Assembly: GCF_026626705.1 (NCBI RefSeq) | Contig: NZ_JAPNKC010000001.1 | Location: 8,388,001 to 8,452,000 of the forward strand | Source of the DNA: Pyxidicoccus sp. MSG2 | GTDB taxonomy: Bacteria; Myxococcota; Myxococcia; Myxococcales; Myxococcaceae | DNA length: 64,000 nt | Direction: 5' to 3' | Part shown: one piece after another, positions 58,901 to 64,000 of the stretch | How positions within the stretch are numbered: position 1 is the stretch's first letter | Layout of the letters: each line of letters starts with the position of its first letter | Position numbers and translations under genes: made by a program | The notes under the pieces: model-generated | What the model saw: only the letters and a program-made list of their open reading frames with translations | The model's database searches: none | Told to the model about the DNA's origin: nothing

Positions 58901-59483
58901 GCGGAAGGACGACAAGCTCACGGTGGCTGGCGTCGTCACGGTGCTGCGCGAGCGGCCCACCAAGACGGGCAAGCGCATGGCGTGGGTGACGATTGAAGAC
59001 CTGTCCGGCTCGATTGAGCTGGTGTGCTTCCCGGGCAAGGACGGCACGCGCAACGTCATGGGCCGGGATGGCAAGTGGGCGAAGCAGGGGCCCAAGCCGG
59101 GCTTCGAGAACTGGGAGCACCTGCTCAAGTCGGATGACCCCATCCTGGTGACGGGCACGGTGCAGATCAGCCAGCGCGACGAGGAGTCGCCCACGCCGGA
59201 GCTCATCGTGGACGACATCCAGAGCCTCAAGTCGGTGCGCGAGAAGCGCACGAAGCGGCTGGAGTTGCGCGTGCCCGCGGACCTGCTCACCGAGGAGCGG
59301 GTGGCGAAGCTGCAGGAGCTGGCGAAGAAGTACGCGGGCGCCACGCCGGTGGCCGTGAGCGTGCTCTTCCAGGGTGAAGGCGAAGCGCTCATCGGCAACA
59401 CGTCCATCAAGGTGCAGGTGAATGACGACCTGCTACACGCGGTGGACCGGCTGTTCGGCATGCGGGTGGTGGAGTTCGGCTGA
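55932..59483 (+). CDS. dnaE: DNA polymerase III alpha subunit
   Basis: A 1,183-residue replicative polymerase. The N-terminal PHP domain begins FTHLHLHTLYSLLDG with VTDHGNMFG. The catalytic Asp pair lies in MPDFDIDFCQDRR (about residues 401-408) and the third Asp in VKFDFLGLKTLTVI (about 566). PGRGSGAGSLVAY precedes the pair. The finger and helix-hairpin-helix regions follow (FNKSHSAAYG, RFGLGAIKGVGEGAI). The OB domain is LTVAGVVTVLRERPTKTGKR (about 993 on). Length and motifs match DnaE1-type. No strong ribosome site is seen before the ATG. It is followed by a crotonase gene. Confidence 0.97.
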   Translation: MSFTHLHLHTLYSLLDGAIRMKDLIKTVKEKGMTSVAVTDHGNMFGAIDFYKKAKDAGIKPILGMEAYVAGPKGREDRSEKVSHHLILVAKNAEGYANLRYLSSTAYMQGFYYHPRIDKKVLAEHSKGLFALTACLGGEVTSACFRGDMDHARRAAQEYKDIFEPGHFFLEVQSNGMPEQDKANENLKQLSRDMDIPLCATADAHYIKREDARAHELLMCIASGKTLADGKRMKHSTDKLYVTSPAEMLEAFKDIPEAVHNTQRIAEQCNLELKLGKPMLPTFKVPDSHTPDSYMAELAYEGLRERFQELAATVTYPIDREVYLDRLKLEIGVIQKMGFSGYFLIVQDFINWAKKQNIPVGPGRGSGAGSLVAYALRITDVDPIPYNLLFERFLNPERVSMPDFDIDFCQDRRDEVIKYVGRKYGEMNVGQIITFGSLKAKSVLRDVCRVFALPFSEGDRIAKLVPEVLNITLKEAIEMEPRLKEMMETPTNLGEVEGRPVTTKDVLEIALALEGLHRQPGMHAAGVVIADKPLWEFVPVYQPPGEKTLITQFAKDEVEAAGLVKFDFLGLKTLTVIQHALDLVKRNHEKDIPRHEIPLNDDKVWELMAKGDTAGVFQMESSGFTEMVVKLKPNCFEDVIAAGALYRPGPLDSGMVDVFINRKHGREKVSYPHPALEPVLKDTYGVIVYQEQVMQISQVLGGYTLGRADLLRRAMGKKKAEVMQAERAGFLEGCAKNSVDLKVAGEIFDLMEKFAEYGFNKSHSAAYGLVTIHTAWLKAHYPCEFMAALLSSEKDNTDKVVKHISEARESGLAVLPPDVNQSDLHFGAVEGKIRFGLGAIKGVGEGAIESILEARKDGSFKSLFDFCERVDGRKVNRKVLEALVKAGSFDFEKRPRRQIFDTIEKAMNRGSSSQKDKAAGQSSLFGMLAGPSSGGGALKDEYVAVEEWTEKERLALEKEAIGFYVSGHPLHQYDKELKRYAKPITAVQRARKDDKLTVAGVVTVLRERPTKTGKRMAWVTIEDLSGSIELVCFPGKDGTRNVMGRDGKWAKQGPKPGFENWEHLLKSDDPILVTGTVQISQRDEESPTPELIVDDIQSLKSVREKRTKRLELRVPADLLTEERVAKLQELAKKYAGATPVAVSVLFQGEGEALIGNTSIKVQVNDDLLHAVDRLFGMRVVEFG

Positions 59484-59539
59484 CCGCCGGCGCCGCATCT
59501 GGTCAAGTGCCGTCCAGCTCATTTCCGCGGGAGGAATGG

Positions 59540-60367
59540 ATGGACGGCACGTACAAGTCAGTGCGCATCGAGAAGGGCGAGGGCGTCGCCGAGCTGGTGC
59601 TCACCGGCCCGGGCAAGGGCAACGCCATGGGCCCCGACTTCTGGCGGGAGATGCCCGAGGCGCTGAAGGCCCTGGACGCGGACGACAGCGTGCGCGTCGT
59701 GCTGGTGCGCGGCGAGGGCAGCCACTTCACCTACGGGCTCGACTTGATGGGGATGATGGAGTCCCTCGGGCCGCTGCTCACTGCCGAGGGCAACCTGGCG
59801 CTGGAGCGCACGAAGCTGCTCAAGCTGATTGGTGACATGCAGCAGGCCACGGAAGGGGTGGCCCGGTGCAGGAAGCCCGTCATCGCCGCGGTGCACGGCT
59901 GGTGCATCGGCGGGGGCATGGACCTCATCGCCGCGTGTGACTTCCGGTACTGCTCGCAGGAGGCGAAGTTCTCCCTGCGCGAGGTGAAGGTCGGCATCGT
60001 CGCGGACCTGGGCGCGCTGCAGCGGCTGCCGCGCATCATCGGCGAGGGCAATACGCGCGAGCTGGCCTACACTGGCGGGGACGTGGACTCGGCGCGAGCC
60101 TTGCGCATGGGGCTGGTCAACGAGGTGTTCGCCACGCCGGAGGCGCTGCTCACGGAGGCGCGGGCCACGGCGCGGCGGATTGCGGACAACCCACCGCTCG
60201 TCGTGCAGGGCGCCAAGCAGGTGATGGAGTACTGCGCGGACAAGTCCATCGCGGATGGCCTGCGCTACGTGGCGGTGTGGAACTCGGCGTTCCTCCAGTC
60301 GCATGACCTGACGGAGGCCTTCTCTGCCTTCGCCGAGCGCCGGCCTCCTCGCTTCCAGGGTCGTTGA
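59540..60367 (+). CDS. Enoyl-CoA hydratase/isomerase family protein (dienoyl-CoA isomerase-like)
   Basis: A 275-residue crotonase. ATG 59540 was chosen because GGGAGG precedes it. The oxyanion-hole segments are GSHFTYGLDL and GWCIGGGMDLIAACD. The acidic catalytic positions read SLREVKVGIVADLGALQRLP; the Asp in ADLGALQRLP matches delta3,5-delta2,4-dienoyl-CoA isomerases rather than classical hydratases. It probably moves double bonds in unsaturated acyl-CoA during beta-oxidation. Its gene lies 57 bases after dnaE and may share transcription. Confidence 0.9.
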   Translation: MDGTYKSVRIEKGEGVAELVLTGPGKGNAMGPDFWREMPEALKALDADDSVRVVLVRGEGSHFTYGLDLMGMMESLGPLLTAEGNLALERTKLLKLIGDMQQATEGVARCRKPVIAAVHGWCIGGGMDLIAACDFRYCSQEAKFSLREVKVGIVADLGALQRLPRIIGEGNTRELAYTGGDVDSARALRMGLVNEVFATPEALLTEARATARRIADNPPLVVQGAKQVMEYCADKSIADGLRYVAVWNSAFLQSHDLTEAFSAFAERRPPRFQGR

Positions 60368-60395
60368 GGAGCCCGCCAGACAGAGAGGAGCACGC

Positions 60396-60659
60396 ATGGC
60401 ACCGCGTCGGCTGTTCGAGTATCGCGTCGCCCAGTCGCAGGAAGGGCGGATTACGTTCATGGACGGTCAGTGGGCGGGAAGCATTCCCCTCCAGGATGCG
60501 TCCCGGCATCCCAAGCCCTTCGAGTACTGCGCCCAGGTGCCGGAGTGGCTCCAGGCCCAGGGACAGAAGGGCTGGGAGCTGGTGTCCGTCACGGTCGAGG
60601 TGGCAGGCGGGCAGAACCTGACCCGCCTGTACCTGAAGCGTCAGCTGGACTCTGACTGA
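60396..60659 (+). CDS. Small DUF4177-like protein
   Basis: An 87-residue protein starting MAPRRLFEYRVAQSQEG, preceded by GAGAGGAG. It has the pattern of small DUF4177-type proteins: an opening YxV strand, a Leu/Gln helix (VPEWLQAQGQKGWELVSV), then a final strand and LTRLYLKRQL. The function is unknown. Its 3' end is repeated just downstream as a remnant. Confidence 0.7.
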   Translation: MAPRRLFEYRVAQSQEGRITFMDGQWAGSIPLQDASRHPKPFEYCAQVPEWLQAQGQKGWELVSVTVEVAGGQNLTRLYLKRQLDSD

Positions 60660-60666
60660 CGGAGCG

Positions 60667-60741
60667 CTGGTATCCGGCAAGGTCGAAGCGGCGGGTGGGC
60701 AGAACCTGACCCGGCTGTACCTGAAGCGCGAGGTGGGCTGA
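60667..60741 (+). pseudogene. Duplicated 3' remnant of the small DUF4177-like gene
   Basis: The stretch encodes LVSGKVEAAGGQNLTRLYLK then REVG and a stop. The upstream gene ends LVSVTVEVAGGQNLTRLYLK then RQLDSD. The DNA is about 80 percent identical over the segment and starts eight bases after the first stop, with no start codon or 5' half. It is a partial tandem duplicate. Confidence 0.75.
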
Positions 60742-60825
60742 CGGGGTGGGGGGCTTCCGCGAGCGTGACGTCGATGCGAGGATCTCCTCATCATCATCGT
60801 GCACGTGCAGCGGGAGCCTGTCGCA

Positions 60826-61866
60826 ATGACGGAGAGCATCGCGTTGCTGGGATATGGGCGCTTTGGTCGCGCCCTCTCGGGGTTGCTACTCGAAGCAGGC
60901 ATCCCGCACCGGGTGCATGACCCAAGGCAGCCGGAGGTTCCCCCGGAGCTGCGCGTGGGCTCGCTCGCGGAGGCGGTGAGCGGCGCGAGCCTCGTGGTGC
61001 TGGCCATGCCGGTGGGGGCCATGCGTGCGGTGCTCCAGGAATTGCGCCCGCACCTGGCGCCCTCGCAGACGGTGCTCGACGTGGGGAGCGTCAAGGTGAA
61101 GCCGGTGCAGGTGCTGGCCTCGGTGCTGGGCCGGGACATCCCCTGGGCCGGCACACACCCGCTCTTTGGCCCCGCGAGCCTCGCGCGAGGGGACAGGCCC
61201 CGGCGCACCGTGGTGTGCCCCAACGAGCTGCACCCGGACGCCGTGCGGCGGGCCCGGGCGCTGTTCGAGCGGCTGGGGTGCGAGGTGACGGAGATGACGC
61301 CGGACGAGCACGACACGCTGATGGCTCGGACGCACGTGCTCACGTTCTTCCTGGCGCACGGCCTGATGCGCGCCGACGCGGGGAAGGGCCTTCCCTTCGC
61401 GCCGCCGAGCTTCCTGCCCATTGCCCGCCTGGTGGAGTACGCGAGCACGGAGGTTCCCCACCTGCTCGGCGTCGTGCAGTCGGAGAACCCCTACGGCCGC
61501 GACGCGCGCGTAGCGCTGATGGACGCGCTCACCCGGTTGCACCTGGAGCTGGAGGCGTCGAGGGCGTCGGACAGCCTCGCGGCCTCCGAGGCCATTCCTG
61601 CGCCCCCCGGGCTGGCCGAGATTCGCGAGCGCATCGACGGGGTCGACCGCGAGCTGGTGGAGTTGCTGGAGCGCCGCGCGCGCCTCGTGCAGCAGGCGGC
61701 GCAGGTGAAGTCCGAGCATGGCCTGCCCTTCCCGGACCAGGAGCGCGAAGTCAGTCTGCTGAAGCTCCGGCGTCAGTGGGCCTCGGAACAGAAGGTGGAC
61801 GCCGACGCCGTGGAAGACGTGTTCCGCGCCGTGCTGCGCTTCTCGCGCCGGGCGTCACGCGACTGA
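60826..61866 (+). CDS. tyrA: Bifunctional prephenate dehydrogenase / chorismate mutase
   Basis: A 346-residue protein; GGGAG lies nine bases before ATG 60826. Residues about 5-265 are a prephenate dehydrogenase: Rossmann motif LLGYGRFGRALSGLL, AMPVGAM, DVGSVK, GTHPLFGP and the catalytic-region DEHDTLMARTHVLTF. Residues about 270-346 are a chorismate mutase of the AroQ type (IRERIDGVDRELVELLERRA, then DQEREVSLL). Together they convert chorismate to 4-hydroxyphenylpyruvate for tyrosine. In E. coli TyrA the order is mutase then dehydrogenase; here it is reversed. Confidence 0.9.
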   Translation: MTESIALLGYGRFGRALSGLLLEAGIPHRVHDPRQPEVPPELRVGSLAEAVSGASLVVLAMPVGAMRAVLQELRPHLAPSQTVLDVGSVKVKPVQVLASVLGRDIPWAGTHPLFGPASLARGDRPRRTVVCPNELHPDAVRRARALFERLGCEVTEMTPDEHDTLMARTHVLTFFLAHGLMRADAGKGLPFAPPSFLPIARLVEYASTEVPHLLGVVQSENPYGRDARVALMDALTRLHLELEASRASDSLAASEAIPAPPGLAEIRERIDGVDRELVELLERRARLVQQAAQVKSEHGLPFPDQEREVSLLKLRRQWASEQKVDADAVEDVFRAVLRFSRRASRD

Positions 61867-61886
61867 TTCGAGCCAGGAGGCAACAC

Positions 61887-62333
61887 ATGGCCGGAGCGAA
61901 GCCCGTGGAGGAGGAGCGAGCCGAACCGGTGATGACGGAGCTTGGCTCCCTCTGGGGAAGGGACACCCTCTTCCTGGATGAGGTCGACTACAACCATCGG
62001 GGCCAGTGCCTGACCCTGCGGGGGACGCTGGATGGAATGCACACGAGCGTCGCTCACCCATCCAGCGATATCCCCTTCGAATTCCGGTTCCGCCAGTTCG
62101 TGCTCGTCCAGGTGACGGAGCTGGATATCAGCGGGTTCATGGGCCGATTCAAGGGGCGGGGCATCTTCTTCGAACTGAAGAACTCCCGTTGGCTGGCGGA
62201 GGCACGACAGCTCGGCCACTCCGACAAGGCGACGCCGAAGCACCGCCACTACATCGTCGCCACCTACGACGATGTCTTCGAAGTGGTCTGCACCAGCGTC
62301 GAAATCAAGCTCGACGTCAACGCTGCACGGTGA
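61887..62333 (+). CDS. Hypothetical protein
   Basis: A 148-residue protein. AGGAGG lies six bases before the ATG. No signal peptide or membrane segment. The central part (LFLDEVDYNHRGQCLTLRG, FEFRFRQFVLVQVTELD) looks like an alpha/beta fold with alternating strands; no family recognised. It is 20 bases after tyrA and probably co-transcribed. Its last 17 bases overlap the 3' end of the opposing U32 peptidase gene. Confidence 0.7.
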   Translation: MAGAKPVEEERAEPVMTELGSLWGRDTLFLDEVDYNHRGQCLTLRGTLDGMHTSVAHPSSDIPFEFRFRQFVLVQVTELDISGFMGRFKGRGIFFELKNSRWLAEARQLGHSDKATPKHRHYIVATYDDVFEVVCTSVEIKLDVNAAR

Positions 62334-64000
62334 ACGTGGGGTTGAGCACCTTCATGGTGCCCTTCGTCACGCCGAACTGCTCGTGCACGGCCGCACGGCG
62401 CACCGTCTCCGCCGGGCCGATGCGGCCCGCGAGCAGGTCCTGGTACGCGGACAGCACGCGCGTGGCCTCCTCGCGCGACTCGCGGACGAACTCCACCCGG
62501 TAGCGCCGCACGCCGCGCTCCAGCAGCCGGGGCACCAGGGACGCCGCGCTCTGCGCCTGCGCGTTGAACACCGTGTTGCGGCATCCCACGTCCACCACCA
62601 CTGGATGCTCCAGCCCCTTGTGGTCTCTCAGGGACACGCGGTGCTGCTCACACGGCCGTCCGCAGCTCCGGTAGTCCCTCCCGTGCGACAGCGTGTGTGA
62701 ATACACGCAGTGCTCCGTGTGGAACGTCGCGATGTGGTGGTGCACCGTCACCGTGAAGCGCTCCGCCGGCAGGTGCTCCAGCATGGCCTCCAGCTGCACC
62801 GCATCCAGGTCATGCGCGAAGGTCAGCGAGTCCAACCCCAGCCCCAGCAGGTGCAGCGCCGTCATCGAGTTGGTGACGTTGAGCGAGAAGTCTCCGTGCA
62901 GTGCCGGGCGCGGCTCCCCGGGCGCGGGAGGCCGCTCCAGGAAGTGCATCATCGCGCCCCAGTGCCGCACCAGCACCGCGTCCGGCTTCAGCTTCTGGAT
63001 GCGCGCGTCGTAGCCCTCCTCACCCGGCTTCTGCACGCGCACCGTCGCAATCGTCACCTTCAACCCGGCCGCGCGCGCCCGCTCCACCGCGCGCTGCAGG
63101 CCCACCAGCTCCATCCAGTCCAGCTCCACCTCGGGCAGCCCCGCGGCGATGACGGCCTCCAGCTGCTCGTCCGTCCGGCACAGCGGCAACAGCCGCGCGC
63201 CCTCGGGCACGGGCGTCGCCACGACGCGCTCGCGCAGGGACGCGCGCAGGCTCTCCAGCGTGGAGCCCTCGTTCACCGTGCGCACCGGCCCGCGCGCCAC
63301 CGCCTCCGACAGCTCCGCCACCAGCCTGCGCCGCAGCGCCTTCAGCTCCGACACCGGAAGGTGCAGCCCTGGTGCCAGGCCGGACGCATCCAGCCCCGCG
63401 AGGTGGAACGGCGTCCCGCCCAGTGCCGCCAGCTTGTCCTTCAGCAGCACCGCGTCCATGCCGCCACCGCGCGCCTCCGCCAGCGGCACTTCGCTCGACA
63501 CCGAGCACACGTGCCCGCCGCGCGCCTTCCCCGTCACCGCCAGCGGCGCACCGGCCGTGCCGGACACCACCAGCTCCAGCGACACGCGCCCCTCGGGCTC
63601 GCCCTGCGCCAGCAACTCCTCCGTGCGCTTCGCCAGGGAGGGATCGCTCGTCACCCACACGCGCTGGCCCGGCGCCACGCGCGCCAGATCCGGCCCCGGG
63701 TTGCCGAAGCCCAGCACCCAGCCGCGCCCCTTGCGCTCCACGCGGAACAGCGGACCGCCGGGCTCGTGCTTGTCCTCCGGGTGGCCCGCGTCGAACACCA
63801 CGCCCATGCCGGGGCGAGGGGACAACTCCGCCGCCATGGGGGCTTCGCCCTCCAGCGGCGAGGACACCTTGCCCTGCGGCGCGTCCGGACGCGACTGCTC
63901 CTCCTGTCCCAGTCCGCCCGTCCAGGGACGTCCCTCCGCGTCGTCCACCACGCGCACGTCGCGCCCGTGCACCGACTCCACCCGGCCCAGGTACGCGCCG
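62317..64000 (-). CDS. U32 family peptidase, C-terminal part (runs off right edge)
   Basis: At least 561 residues; the N-terminus is beyond the window. The sequence opens GAYLGRVESVHGRDV. Near the C-terminus are TEHCVYSHTL and RDYRSCGRPCEQHRVSLRD with VDVGCRN, a four-Cys arrangement like the U32 signature, which in RlhA/TrhP-type proteins serves RNA hydroxylation and may hold an iron-sulfur cluster. The long upstream region is consistent with the larger U32 proteins that have an extra middle domain (DUF3656-type). It could act in 23S rRNA or tRNA modification rather than proteolysis. Confidence 0.85.
   Translation of the reverse strand, partial: GAYLGRVESVHGRDVRVVDDAEGRPWTGGLGQEEQSRPDAPQGKVSSPLEGEAPMAAELSPRPGMGVVFDAGHPEDKHEPGGPLFRVERKGRGWVLGFGNPGPDLARVAPGQRVWVTSDPSLAKRTEELLAQGEPEGRVSLELVVSGTAGAPLAVTGKARGGHVCSVSSEVPLAEARGGGMDAVLLKDKLAALGGTPFHLAGLDASGLAPGLHLPVSELKALRRRLVAELSEAVARGPVRTVNEGSTLESLRASLRERVVATPVPEGARLLPLCRTDEQLEAVIAAGLPEVELDWMELVGLQRAVERARAAGLKVTIATVRVQKPGEEGYDARIQKLKPDAVLVRHWGAMMHFLERPPAPGEPRPALHGDFSLNVTNSMTALHLLGLGLDSLTFAHDLDAVQLEAMLEHLPAERFTVTVHHHIATFHTEHCVYSHTLSHGRDYRSCGRPCEQHRVSLRDHKGLEHPVVVDVGCRNTVFNAQAQSAASLVPRLLERGVRRYRVEFVRESREEATRVLSAYQDLLAGRIGPAETVRRAAVHEQFGVTKGTMKVLNPTFTVQR

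Overview
GC-rich DNA of a myxobacterium, most likely of the Myxococcaceae/Archangiaceae group. Pointers are a DUF2378 (TIGR02265-type) protein, a MYXO-CTERM-like tail on a secreted glycoside hydrolase, many short lipoproteins, and long spurious antisense frames caused by extreme third-position GC. No rRNA, tRNA, CRISPR array, insertion sequence or integrase was seen.

Region 1 (1-33 kb, mostly minus strand) is a lipopeptide biosynthetic cluster. A giant nonribosomal peptide synthetase (NRPS) of about 6,931 residues opens with a fatty acyl-AMP ligase and an acyl carrier protein, then has five amino-acid modules, two of them ending in epimerases. A cytochrome P450 gene follows, overlapping by ATGA. 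Next, by another ATGA overlap, comes a second NRPS with two modules and a thioesterase. Last is the start of a SyrD/PvdE-type export ABC transporter, cut by the window edge. Upstream on the same strand lie a CmlA-like diiron beta-hydroxylase and a nucleotidyltransferase-fold protein. The predicted product is an N-acylated heptapeptide with D residues at positions 2 and 4, aromatic-type residues near positions 3 and 6 and Asp at position 7, probably hydroxylated. As given, the second NRPS is broken by a one-base frameshift near 4200.

Region 2 (33-42 kb) is mixed: another nucleotidyltransferase-like protein, an extended SDR, ProC, a MarR regulator divergent from a frameshifted FAD monooxygenase, an outer-membrane-protein remnant, the DUF2378 protein, a lipoprotein alpha/beta hydrolase, a WGR-domain protein and two small lipoproteins.

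Region 3 (42-49 kb) holds a three-gene operon of two extracellular solute-binding proteins, one fused to a VWA domain, around a coiled-coil membrane protein, with no permease. It is followed by a secreted GH88 hydrolase and a convergent aldo/keto reductase.

Region 4 (49-54 kb) looks like an ECF sigma-factor regulon: sigma factor, putative anti-sigma factor, a caspase-like lipoprotein and an Asp-rich lipoprotein in one operon, with a second Asp-rich lipoprotein gene running the other way. The shared intergenic region carries two outward-facing copies of a bipartite element that look like matched promoters.

Region 5 (54-64 kb) is ordinary chromosome: M14-type peptidase, Spy/CpxP-like protein, dnaE, a crotonase, a small protein with a duplicated 3' remnant, a TyrA with domains in the order prephenate dehydrogenase then chorismate mutase, a hypothetical protein, and a U32 peptidase running off the right edge.
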